This document shows positions 45,001 to 55,690 of a DNA stretch of 64,000 bases, one piece after another. A program made the position numbers and the translations under genes. The notes under the pieces were generated by a model. It made no database searches. It saw only the letters and a program-made list of their open reading frames with translations, and was not told the DNA's origin. This DNA comes from Microvelia longipes (taxonomy: Eukaryota > Arthropoda > Insecta > Hemiptera > Veliidae), in the NCBI GenBank assembly GCA_018340805.1, contig JACMZG010001863.1:25006774-25070773 (forward strand). Reading direction: 5' to 3'. Each line of letters begins with the position of its first letter. The first letter of the stretch is position 1.

Positions 45001-48000
45001 ATTACTATAGGTCTATTTGATGTAGAAGTATCGTTTGTGTTATAAAACTGTGCGACTGACTGTTCGTGTTCTTAAAATCTCAATTTTAATAAATTAATAA
45101 TGTTTTACTTGCAAAGTTTTTTGGCGGCAAGAGAATCCCTATTGTCTGTGATGATTTCAATTTATGTTTTTAAATTTTAAGTAATGCTCAGAGTAGTTTA
45201 GGCTTTGCCAATGTCTGATAGAAGTAGAATCAACGAAATTGACAGGGACATGAAATTTTAAAGCTCTCATTAATTTATATGGTAGCGTGTTAAAATAAAG
45301 TTATCATTTTTTTTAAATTATACTAATCATTGAGTATCCAGTGGATAAAGGGTGGTGCGGATTGAGTAAATTTTTTTCTTATTATTTCTATTATATTATT
45401 TTTTTCTACAATTATTATTATGAGTCACCTCATTAAAAATATTTTTGAGCATCTATTTAATTTTTATAACTTTTGTGATTAGGACAGAACGTAAAAATAT
45501 GTTTTTCACTAACATCCTGTGTTATTTTAGAAAAAGCTTACTCCTATTTTAAGCTGCTTTTTTATCTAATTTTTTTATAGTAAAAATTGTTATTTTAATA
45601 TAACTCTAATCATATTATCAAATAAATAAATAAAAAAGATAAAGAGAGTATAAGAAGGGAAAAGATAGAAATGTTAAGTTCACTTTGCGTCACTATCCTT
45701 TATAAAGAAAGTATTAAAGATAAAGGTTATACTTAAAACAAAATTTTCCTCTGGGCACACATTTTTCTAAGTAGAACAAATTCCACTACATTCTGTTTGT
45801 CATAAAAAACTCTTCTTTTTTGATTTTTTTTTCTTTCCCTAAACGAGCTTTCTCTTCCTTAGGTTTAAAAGGATAAAAAATAAGAAAATTTTAGAAGTTG
45901 GTTGTTATTAAAGAGGATATTAGATAGGAAACTTCAAAGATGAAGATCCTTATCCTTATTCTTTTTACGTCCTTTAAAAAATCCCTATTTTCTTGTAAAA
46001 ACTTAGACCTCCAGGGGTTGTATTGAGTGACAAGAGTTGTTGCTTTTGTTTTATGTTTCATTGTTGATTAAATCTAAAAATTGGTTACAGTTTTTTTATA
46101 CTTATTTCCAAAGTATTAAAGTAAGTTCGAGTTAAGTTGCAATATTTTCTCCTTTGTTTTTCTAACGTTCTTTTGTCCTTTTCTGATAATAGTTAGAAGT
46201 TTTAACCGCATTTATTTCCTATCATATTTAGTTCTACAAAAATATATTTAACATTTAATTATTTAAAAATATATAATTGTGATCATTTTAATTATTACTA
46301 TACATTTCATACTTTTATATAATCAGTTTTATTTTTTTTAAATTATATGCATTTTGTAAAGACTGTTGCGTCTATTAAGGGTTGGTTGTTAGATATACTC
46401 AACGTTTTACTTACTTCCCTTAATTTTCGCTGGAAAAAAATTGGTAATAAGCCTGTTGCTTTTATTACGGGTTGATTCTATGCTGCCATATTACTTACTT
46501 TCCTTTATTTCTGTAATATCTACTTCAGTAGAGAAGATTTTATTTTTCATGGGCCATAGAAATAATTCCGTTTTCACACCGAGTGTGTTTTTAAGTATTT
46601 TTTGTGTGTTACAAAAATGTATTAAGCTCAGTTTGTTACTGGTGGAAAAAGGATCTCACCACATAAGTCACCCCTATATTTTACGCACCTGATCTACTGA
46701 ATAGTTTTATAAAATTAAGTTTCTCAATTGAACCTGTTAGCAGCATTAATAAAATGTATTCGTTAAAGTTATTAATATTCAACTAACGTAATAACTTTAT
46801 TATTTTTTATTTGTTTCAGGTATGGATTCATTCGTCATTTACATTTTTAGTTTGTGAGTCTTTTTCTTTAAATTAATATTATTTGAACTAATTTTATTAA
46901 GGTTACAAATTGTATTATTTCAAATCTTTTATTTAGGTTTTATATTCGGGTTTTAAGTGTTAAAAAGCATTGACCGGGGTGAGTTCAGGGTCAGTGCGTA
47001 CAATTTAAGTGCTTAAAAATTAATTTAAAATTAACAAATAAAACAGTTAAAACTTTTTCCACGATATACTTTTATGTGTGGAAGTATATTTTTTGTTGTG
47101 TTTTGAAGTATGTCAAACATACTATGAAAATCCACTCAAAATATTTACACTGATGTAAATTGTTTGTTTTACAACGAAAAAAAATAGGCCAAAACATATT
47201 TTTAGTTACACGTTCCACTATCCACATGACACACGTGTATTGCGGGCTTTATTTTCTTTTAGTTATTCCATATCCGCGTGTGGTTTTTTACTACCTTAAC
47301 ACGTGTGTGTGGTTAAGATTTTCTTTCATGTTTACATATTAGATGGCGTTTAGCCGTATATGTTGTAAATGGTGTTTGTTATGTAAATATTACTTGGTTT
47401 GTCTTTTAGTGTTACTTAAAATGTTGAGAGTTTTAAAAGACATACCGTGGTTACAAGGCTTTTCGTTTTATCTTTTCCTTTTTTCCTTTCTATTTCTCTT
47501 ATTTTTTATTTATATCATTGCTATAGTTTATAATTTTTAAAATGCCTTATCTGTATTATATTTTTCTTTGGATTATGCATTTCTTTAAATATATTTTCTG
47601 TAATGTTTCATTCTCCTATCAATTAATATTTTTAAGCCAAATATATTAGATTAGCATATAAAAGAATGCATTTTTACATATTTTTCCTTTCTTTTCCCTG
47701 TGATGTTTTATTTTTACAACTTTAGATTATCAAGTACCTAATTGTTTTTGAATTCATATTTATTTTCTTTTGTTAGGTAAAATTATTTTTTAAATGTTTA
47801 ATTATTACTCTTCTATTGTCTGGCAATAGTCTCCTGACTGACCCTTTTAATCACGTTGTTATTGTAGTATTCTTGAATTATTAACCTTAAAAACAAAACA
47901 AAAGAATTTTTTTGTCCAATGAGTTTTCTTTTTAAAATGCGCTTTTGTATTATGATTGTCTTTTTATAGCATTTAAAAAACCTTTAATATTTTTCTTTAT

Positions 48001-49420
48001 TATAATTTTTATCATACCATGTGCGTATTTATTTTTATGACATTAACCAAACATTTTATTACAAAAATTAATTTATGTTAGCGAATTGTTATAGACTATC
48101 TTTCTTATGAGATTGACAGATTGACGGAGGGTAATCTGTCAATCTGTAGGGTAATACCTAATGCATTAGGGTATCGCTAATGGGGGGGGGGATCTGATTA
48201 CATTAATGTATTTTATTGTTATTGTACTCACTATAAGTCAAAATTTGCAACTCTTCTTATTTCATGAAGGTGTTGTGTCCTTAATCACAAATGCATATTA
48301 AGTTTAGTTTATATAAGGACATAATAATATAAGGGCTAGTAATTTAAAACCAGCTTTTATCAATTCTAATTTCTTATAGATAAGTAAAAATAGAAACAAG
48401 CCTTTTAGATTAGACCATCTTTATTTATAAGAAAATGTTTAATTTATAAAATTGAATCTTAAATTTTTCTTGACCTGGTATTTTTTTCTTGTTCTTGAAC
48501 TTTTTAAAAATGCAGGTAAAGTTATTATTATTTCATTCTTAAGTTTTCGGTTTTTCCATTTTTAAATTAGTTTGTATTTTTTGCCTTTTAACGTAATGAG
48601 GATTCTCTTTCGTTTATTTTACATAAAGATTTTTTTTATAAAAAAAACTTTAATTATAGTTTCTAAAAATAATGGAATAAAATTTACATTTATTTCTATA
48701 TCTTTTTCTAGTAAATGGTTTGTATATATTTTATTTTCCATTCAAATTTTTAGGTACTGTTTTGCTTGTATAAAGGGTTAATCTATTCAATTAATTTTAG
48801 CCTTTCCTTTATGTAGGCCTTTTTTTTAATAAGATTTTTATTTCAAACCCTATTTAATTTTATGGATTTTTTTAGATACTAATTATTAAATAACAATGAA
48901 AAGTAATGATGCAAACTGAATTGGTACACTGTACTTGTTAAATGTACTCTTTAGAATATTAAGAGGGCTTACCGTTTAGAACAGTGTGTTAGCTCTTCCT
49001 TTTCTTTTCTGACTACCTAAACTAAAGTTAAAAACTTTTTAATTCTGTTATCTCAAAGCTATTTAATAATTGTTTTGCTTCAAAAAAATTTTATTTGCTT
49101 CAATTAATTATATTTTTGATTATAAATTATCATTTGGTTATGGAGAGACAAGAATCTTATTGGGGTTTTACAAAACTCTAGCACTACGTGCATCAATTTA
49201 AAAAACAAAAATATCTTCCCGTTGCCTATTTACTTTTTAAAACGTGCTTCTATTTCAAACCTATATATGTGTCCTTATTTCTAGTATTTTACCAGTTTGG
49301 CTTAGTAACAAATTTTGATTTATTTGTTATTTAACAAAATCGTATAAAGCAACATTTTGTAAATTTTTTTTTTAATATTCAGGGTTGGTACTTTCTTGGT
49401 TATTTATTATATTTTTAGCA
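45001..49420. other. AT-rich non-coding stretch
   Basis: No gene supported in 4.4 kb. An interrupted palindrome lies at 48116-48147 (ACAGATTGAC, 12 bp, GTCAATCTGT). A G9-10 run lies near 48182. Hydrophobic open frames at 46441, 47160, 47343 and 48572 reflect T-rich plus-strand composition. Confidence 0.4.
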
Positions 49421-49610
49421 AATTACCTTTGAAAATTCGCCATTAACTTAGTTTTCTGAGTCATCAAAATTTAAAAAAATCTGTCTATTTAAGGGCTGAA
49501 TAAAAGTTCTTTATGTGTTTCTTTTTGGAAATCGGCCCAAAGCCGATACAACCACTTTAAGAAACCAAAACACCTGGCACTTCCATGTTCGAATCTTGGT
49601 ATCGCAATTT
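49421..49610 (+). repeat. Fragment related to foldback arms
   Basis: AGCAAATTACCTTTGAAAAT, TCGCCATTAACTTAG resembles the outer arm end at 14075-14095. AATCGGCCCAAAGCCGATAC, AACCACTTTAAG then resembles the tandem unit of the inner arms (GTCCGAAGTCGATACGACCACTTTAAG). This is a diverged dispersed relative of the foldback. Confidence 0.5.
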
Positions 49611-49821
49611 TTTTTTTATCGTTTTATTTACTTGCGTGCCAAATCTTTAACCGATCAACAAATTATAATATTTTCAGAAAAATAAAATAAATCTCTCCTC
49701 TGATGTATTATTTATTTAAAATAAATCATATTTTATTTTTCTGATCACGATGAACTCCTCTAGCGCTCATACTTTGAATCCTTATAATATTTCGATTTTT
49801 CGAAATTTTTGCAGAGTCATT

Positions 49822-50107
49822 ATTCCGGGTTAGTGACGCCATAAAAAATATTTTCGGGATACCTCAACTAGACCTAAAGGTTAATTAGTGTAAGTTTCAA
49901 GTCTCTAGTCTAGATAAACTGGAAGATACGATGATAATAGACACACACACAGACAGAAAACTTTGTTAAAACTACACAGGAAGTCTTAAAAAACCTTCAA
50001 ACCTTAAAAACACCTGAAATAGATAATTCCGTTGACATCCTAGTCTTGATTATTTTTGCAAACGCAATACTTATCCTATTTACCTACGGTATAATTTGGA
50101 AGGTAAA
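49822..50107 (+). repeat. Family A dispersed repeat, fuller copy
   Basis: TTCCGGGTTAGTGACGCCAT, CTCAACTAGACCTAAAGGTT, AAGTTTCAAGTCTCTAGTCT, ACACACACACAGACAG, AAAACTACACAGGAAGTCTT, AAAAACACCTGAAATAGATA, ATTCCGTTGACATCC, GCAAACGCAATACTTATCC, ACCTACGGTATAATTTGG. There is a short duplication inside (CCTTCAAACCTTAAAAACACC). Same order of blocks as at 28575 and 38668. Confidence 0.75.
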
Positions 50108-50781
50108 AAATGTATTTGTTCATTTTTAATGCCATAGAGTTCGAGTTGATTCTTTCCTTTATTTTTGATCTTTCGACATTTTTAAGAAAAAATATTAAAT
50201 CTCTACATTTTTTCTAAAAGTTGTTTTTTATGATATTTTATTTCTAAGAGTTGACAAGCACAACAGGCTGGTAAAGGAGTTTTCCATCAGATACCCTGGA
50301 AATTCTTGATATCGTTTGACAGGAATAAAAAAACTTTATTAACACTTGTTCCATATAAGTTTTATATAACTCAAGTTAAAATGAAATGAGCAAATAAAAA
50401 ATAATATTGAAACAATATCAACCTTTTTTCCTATTTAGATTTCAATATGTTTTGTATTGAAAAATAACATGCATTGCTATATTAATGGATTGCATGTTTT
50501 TCTATGTATAACTTGATGAAAATATTCAAATGTCTTATTTATTCATTTTTAAGGTCTAGTTGTCAATATTTCTGTGTTATTCTAATTTAATGACAAAATA
50601 AAAATATCAATATGTTTTATTATTTTAAATTTTTATTGTTTTATTGTTAAATAAAAATGATTGTTTCTCAAATCTTAGCTAAAATTATTATTTGTTTTAT
50701 ATCATGTACTTTTCCATTTTTTTAAAAGAAAGGTTTAGCTACATGTTTCATCTTATTATCAGCATTAGTTCAATTCTTATC

Positions 50782-51043
50782 AACAGCTACTTACAAGATA
50801 TAATTTTTCCTCCTTTATACTGTTGGTAGAGGAAGTATTGTGTTTGCGAAAAATCCTATGTCAGCGGGATGTCCTTGAAATAATCCGTTTCAGGTGCTTT
50901 TTAGAATTTGAACAGATTCTTAAAAGCACCTGAAACGGATTATTCCAAGGACATCCCGCTGACATAGGATTTTTTTGCAAACACAATACTTTCCTCTACC
51001 TACAGTATAAATGAGGAAAAATTATATCTTGTAAGTAGCTGTT
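50782..51043. repeat. Foldback of two family A ends (head-to-head)
   Basis: Arms are about 50782-50906 and 50917-51043, with a very short centre (GAATTTGAACAGATTC). Each arm reads outward: AAAAGCACCTGAAACGGATT, ATTCCAAGGACATCCCGCTG, ACATAGGATTTTT, GCAAACACAATACTT, CCTCTACCTACAGTATAAAT, then TTATATCTTGTAAGTAGCTG. The arms are almost identical, including a private CATCCCGCTGACATAGG sequence, so this is a young inverted duplication. Transcribed, it would give a ~125 bp hairpin. Confidence 0.9.
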
Positions 51044-51146
51044 ACAAGATACAAGCTGTATTGTTCCAAATACAGACGTCGATTTAATTCAGATTTTGAA
51101 TTAAAACAATCAGGTACAAGGTAACTCAGAACTTCCTCACGTTATC

Positions 51147-51190
51147 GAATTCACTTCGCTTATCGTCAGGTCGGATTCGCTACGCTCTTC
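51147..51190 (-). repeat. CGAGCGAAGCG-type motif, two degenerate copies
   Basis: GAATTCACTTCGCTTATCGTC and GGATTCGCTACGCTCTTC, each a variant of GGACTCGCTTCGCTCGTCC, the reverse complement of the motif clustered at 62140-62238. Confidence 0.5.
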
Positions 51191-51408
51191 TACACACAGT
51201 AAAAACAGCTATTTAATAAATCAGCGATCACCCATCCAGGAACTGATCTCGCTCGATACTAGTTAACATTACTGATCCGATAAAAAACGTATACATAATT
51301 GCCATATTGAATGACAATATACTTATCTATGGAATAAAGGAAGACACAAAAACTGCGTGCTAAATTTCAATTTGCTAAAACATTTTTCCGCATCTTATCA
51401 TTTCAAGT

Positions 51409-51529
51409 AAATACAGATCAAACTGTGGAATTCGCAGTTTTCGTCTTCTTTTTCTACTCGACGATGTCGGTGAGTACAAAAAGAAGAGAATGAAAACTGT
51501 GAATTCCACAGTTTGATTTGTATTTACCT
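51409..51529. repeat. Inverted repeat, ~56 bp arms
   Basis: The left arm GTAAATACAGATCAAACTGT, GGAATTCGCAGTTTTCGTCT, TCTTTTTCTACTCGAC is mirrored at the right by GTGAGTACAAAAAGAAGAGA, ATGAAAACTGTGAATTCCAC, AGTTTGATTTGTATTTAC. Only a few mismatches; the loop is about 8 bp. No gene or terminator role is evident. It lies just upstream of the PLE-tail-like motif at 51576. Confidence 0.9.
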
Positions 51530-51575
51530 TTAATGTCTTTCTCTTAGCCGTTTATTCTTTCTATTATATCTGGCA

Positions 51576-51640
51576 CTGATGATGGCCTCATGTTAGGTTG
51601 AAAGCGCTTTGAATAAATTATTGTTTTGTAGAGAGACTCT
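51576..51640 (+). ncRNA. PLE-tail / hammerhead-like motif (candidate)
   Basis: CTGATGATGGCCTCATGTTA, GGTTGAAAGCGCTTTGAATA, AATTATTG. It has a CTGATGA box, a possible stem II (GGCCT/AGGTT with G-T pairs) and GAAA followed by AGCGCT, a self-complementary short stem III, then T. The arrangement resembles the right pseudo-LTR motif at 32406 and the general 'CTGATGATGG...GAAAcg..GAATAAA' tails of PLEs. Stem I is weak, and no PLE coding remnant is visible nearby. Confidence 0.4.
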
Positions 51641-53128
51641 TTTATTCGTTCCCTTAATTATGAACAACTTTACTGGTGCTCATTCAAAATCATAGATTGT
51701 TGAACCTTGGTACAAAAATCTTTAGGTTTTGTTTTTTAATATGGAGAATTATTTTTCTATAAGTCAATAATAAGTTAATAATAAGACTAATAAAGTTAAG
51801 TCAATAATAAGAACACAATGATAAGAACACCTAGAATTGTGAGAATCTCGGTTTCAGATTTTCAGTGCACCCACATTACTTTTGTATATATCTACACTAA
51901 AAAAAGACGGTTTAAGTAAGAAAAACTAAAAAGAAAATACAAAAAGGCAATAATAAAGAAAATAACTAAAAGAAAATTTTGTAACTTTTTTTAAGCAAAT
52001 TAATTTGCAAAGAAAATATCACTTGGAATTTTCTTAAATGTTAAATTTATGCTTTGTTGGAGAAACAATTTAAATTTAAAAAAATATAAAGTGGAGGCAG
52101 TTAATTGAAAACATGTTTCACTTTATTCATCGCTTTTAAAGCCTTTTATTAAAAAGGGACTTTGGATTTTGGTTACATGAAAGTTAACTCCCATTTACTG
52201 CTTTTGAAAGAAGAACAATACATTTGAAAATGTTATTAGAAAAGCTTATTGTATTAATGAAGGAAATTAGTAAAGGCTGAATGAATAGTTTATGTTGTGT
52301 AGAAAATCCTTATTGATGTTGAAGTTGGTAGGATTGTTTTAGTTTTTGAAAACAAGAGAGTTTTCTTTCGGTGTAATAGTTATGTGATTGGCATGGGTAG
52401 GATAAATGGTAGTTAGATATCTGACTTGTAATTTTATAGTTATATTATTTAGCTTGTTTTATTTCTTACTTTATTTATTTAATACATTATTATTTTAATT
52501 TATTTATTTGCAATGTGTACCAATACTAATTCACAATAAAATTAAATAAATAACAAAAATAATTACTTATTATTTATTAAATATGTCACTTTAAATTAGA
52601 TGACCCTTTTCTTTAAAATTCAGAAATAACCACCTTATAATTCACATAATTAATACATGATAAAGGTAAATAGAAAAAAACTAAGGGGTCATTATACTAA
52701 ACTAATGAAATGCCGTAAACATCAAATTTATATAAAAATTCACCATTTACTCTATGGTTACCATTTAGTGGTTGTGGTATCACTATGCCTATGATATAAT
52801 CTTCCACTTTAAAGACGAAGTGCCCTGATTTGTGTAAGGGTTATCTGTGATTAATTAACTACACTCAATGTACTCAAAACATCACTCTAAAATATGTATA
52901 CCGTGTACTTACTCTTACATTTGTAAAGTGTTTTTATTATTTTTTGTGGAATCATGTTTATTTTTATTATGTCTATCTGTTTATAGTTTTTTTTATAATT
53001 GTATATAAACTAATAAAACTGTTTAAACTCAATAAAAGAATTAACCCATAAAATGAACTATAAATTAACTATATATAATACCGTAAATTTATAATTGTAA
53101 GGTACCTTGTATTATATACTTATGATAA
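51641..53128. other. AT-rich non-coding stretch
   Basis: Nothing supported. Confidence 0.4.
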
Positions 53129-53250
53129 GATTATGCAAGTGATATATTTATGCTTGTCGATTATGCAAGTGATATATTTCATGCTTGTCGATTATGCAAG
53201 TGATATATTTCATGCTTGTCGATTATGCAAGTGATATATTTATGCTTGTA
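53129..53250 (+). repeat. 31 bp tandem array, 4 units
   Basis: GATTATGCAAGTGATATATT, TCATGCTTGTC repeated four times with only one or two single-base differences. The same 31 bp period as the array at 33638 but an unrelated sequence. Confidence 0.95.
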
Positions 53251-53518
53251 ATCGATTTCCTTTTGTTTTGTTTTTATTTTATATTCAAATGTAATCTTTG
53301 GATCAAATGAGATGAATAGTTTATGTGGTGATATGCTAATATTAATATAATGTATTAACTTCGGTTGTCTTTGACTTATAGTTTTTTTATGAAAAGTTCA
53401 AATAACATTTCTTTTTGATCTGATCTTGTTTGCCTATAATTCTTGGCAGTTATAAATTACGTTAATATAATTGTAACACACATATCATTTCAAAAATATA
53501 ATCCAATTTTAGTATATT

Positions 53519-54262
53519 TAGATCTTTTTAAAGAAGGCCAGATCTTTGATTTCTTTCCTTATAACACATAACTGTGACCATTACTTTTTGTAAAGTAATG
53601 TTTGTCTGATTGTCAATTGAGCCGCACCCCAACCAATTAAACCATATCTTATAATTGTCTGCTAAAGCATAGTATAGAGTTCTTCTCTGATCTATAGTAA
53701 GGGAACCTCTAGCTCTTAACATTATATAGATAGCTTATCTATTTGGTTTTGTAATTTATGTTTACGCTGTTTCTATTTTAGAAAGGCATCCTTATGAATT
53801 CCTAAATATTTGGTAAATTCAACTCTTTCTATTTTAGGAAAAAACAATTGTTAGGAAAAAATTAGACAATTGACTCCATTTTTAATACTAATTTCTTTGA
53901 TGTCGGGTTGTCCTCTAACGTCAAGGGAGAATGTAATACATTTAGTGTTAAAATGTTTTGGTCTAGCCACCTCTTCACCCTTATCAAGTCACTCTCTAAT
54001 TGTTGACTAGATTGATCCCAAGTTATACCAGTGTCTAGCATTGTTAAGTCGTCCCACAAAAACCAATGAGTCTGCCATTTAAGTTAAGTTTAATAAAATC
54101 TAAAGTTTAGATTAAAAAGTACAATAATCCATGGACCGTTCCTTACGGTATAGAGAAGTCCGAACTATTTACACTACGTGTTCCGTTGAAATGTACCACT
54201 TGTGATCTATCTTTTAGGTAGCTTTCCCACCATTTTATTAGTGGACCTCTTATACCTATTTT
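53519..54262 (-). pseudogene. Non-LTR retrotransposon RT fragment, broken
   Basis: Read from 54262 down: GIRGPLIKWWESYLKDRSQV, then VHFNGTRSVNSSDFSIP-GTV (the 'S...V..GVPQG' block), then a degraded LFLIYINDF-like block. Then comes LIGF followed by the DD of the catalytic box in altered form (a TGxGGGACGAC stretch, 'DDLTMLDTG'), then SDLIRVKRWLDQNILTLNV (the 'W...N.L.LN..KT' block). After a gap come KIERVEFTKYLGI, a Q-IDKLS block, ARGSLTIDQRRTLYYALAD and IWFNWLGCGSIDNQTNITLQ. These are RT motifs 3-7 plus thumb of a Jockey/CR1-like LINE in the right order. The first Y/F-A of (Y/F)ADD reads W, and stops and shifts occur. Both 5' and 3' parts are missing. Confidence 0.85.
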
Positions 54263-54590
54263 TGTTTTATTCCCTCAACTTTATTCACTTCTTTTATTTT
54301 TATTCCTTTAAATTATTCATTTACTTTATTTTTATTCTATGTAACCAAAAAGTTGAAAACCCCTGGAAAAACGTAAGATTAATTTTGCATGAACTATGGT
54401 ATGGATATGCACGTTTCCTATGAAAAATGAGTACCAAGTAGTAAAGTTATTCGATCGGGCTGAAATCGTATTTGCATATACACGACACATACACATATGC
54501 ATACTCGTATTCATGGAGATAAATTGTATCATTAACCATGGCCATTATTATAATTTTATCGTTGCTTTATGTTGTGATATTATACCTAAA
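54263..54590. other. AT-rich stretch upstream of the LINE fragment
   Basis: RT similarity stops abruptly at about 54262; sequence beyond is T-rich and unlike the N-terminal RT motifs, so this is the truncation point. Confidence 0.5.
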
Positions 54591-54599
54591 AACCTACTT

Positions 54600-54695
54600 G
54601 TACCACTAACTGCTTCAGGACAGCAACCATATGGCCCTGATGCGGCCTCCAGCGCTGACGCCGCATACTGGCTGAGAGGCCCAAGTCCTAAATAG
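54600..54695. other. GC-rich island of unknown origin
   Basis: About 95 bp with CCATATGGCCCTGATGCGGC and AGCGCTGACGCCGCATACTG, unlike the AT-rich surroundings. The plus strand ends a 99-codon frame with GQQPYGPDAASSADAAYWLR; the minus strand reads LGPLSQYAASALEAASGPYG. Neither is a domain I recognise. It could be an exon remnant, a retroposed fragment or part of a GC-rich repeat. Confidence 0.35.
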
Positions 54696-55229
54696 TTTCT
54701 ATAGTAAAGGTTTTGTATATAATCCTTTATTTCTTTTCATTGTGTTATATTTTATTGTGCCTTTGAATGGATTTCGTTACCTTTTTAGAGGTATTTTTCT
54801 CTAGTTCTTTAGCGGATTTCCCTTATATTAGTAAAATTTATTTCTTTATATCAGTTTCTAATCTATTGTTGCTTTTTTTCTTTCCTTGAGTTGTTCCCTG
54901 GTTTTCCTCTTTTATTTGACAGTTTATCTAAGGTTTGAAGGTTCTCAAGGGAATTTCTGTGTCTCTGTATCCTTCTTGAGATAACTAGCTCCTTTTGGAG
55001 TGTTAGGGTTTGTTTCTTTTTGTCCCCTCTTGTGACAAATCCTTCTAGTTTGACTGTCAGTCAAATTAGGTAGCTCCCAGTGTATTTATGCTTAAGAGTT
55101 AAAAATTTGTACAAAATTTAATCTTTAAGTCTAGTTGTAATATCAGGCAAATATTTTTTTTATAATGTCATTAACCGTCTTTAATGACTTAGCAAAAATT
55201 TTATAAATCATAAAAGACGAACACTTTTC

Positions 55230-55328
55230 GAATAGTTTGAAATTTAGTACGCATGTAGCTATATGGGACCAACAAATGAACCAAGTTTCATTTTATTATC
55301 AGCATTAGTTCAATTTTTATTGAATGAC
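55230..55328 (+). repeat. Family A-associated outer segment
   Basis: GAATAGTTTGAAATTTAGTA, CGCATGTAGCTATATGGGAC, CAACAAATGAACCAAGTTTC, ATTTTATTATCAGCATTAGT, TCAATTTTTAT. Parallel to 10515-10615 and to the flank of the 50782 foldback. Confidence 0.5.
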
Positions 55329-55382
55329 TTAAAAATAGAATTATAATCCAATAAAGTTAAAATTTGTTAAAAGTTCCTTTCA

Positions 55383-55500
55383 CGTAATAAATAAGTTTAC
55401 ATGTGTCATTTACGGAATAAATAAGTTCACCAGTACCATTTATGTAATAAATTAGTTTACTAGTGCCATTTACGTAATAAATAAGTTTACTAGTAATTAC
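55383..55500 (+). repeat. ~30 bp tandem array, 4 units
   Basis: ACGTAATAAATAAGTTTACT, AGTGCCATTT repeated four times with a few substitutions; a weak fifth unit (TATGTAATAAATAATTTTTACT) lies at about 55560. Confidence 0.85.
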
Positions 55501-55670
55501 CTTTTAAGTTAAATAGTTTTGTTTCAATTGAGTTTAAATTCGGTGCAAATGTATCCCTTTATGTAATAAATAATTTTTACTAAGTTATGTTTCAATGAAA
55601 ATAATGTATTCACTGTTTTTAGATTATGGTGGGTGACCGCTGTTAATAAAACGAATGTATTTCCTGTCTT

Positions 55671-55690
55671 AGGACGAGGGAAACGAGTCC
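55671..55690 (+). repeat. CGAGCGAAGCG-type motif copy
   Basis: AGGACGAGGGAAACGAGTCC, two to three changes from GAGGACGAGCGAAGCGAGTCC at 62195-62215. Confidence 0.5.

Noticed and set aside
53129..53250. CRISPR array
   Set aside because: The 31 bp units are directly adjacent with no unique spacers, and the DNA is eukaryotic in character.
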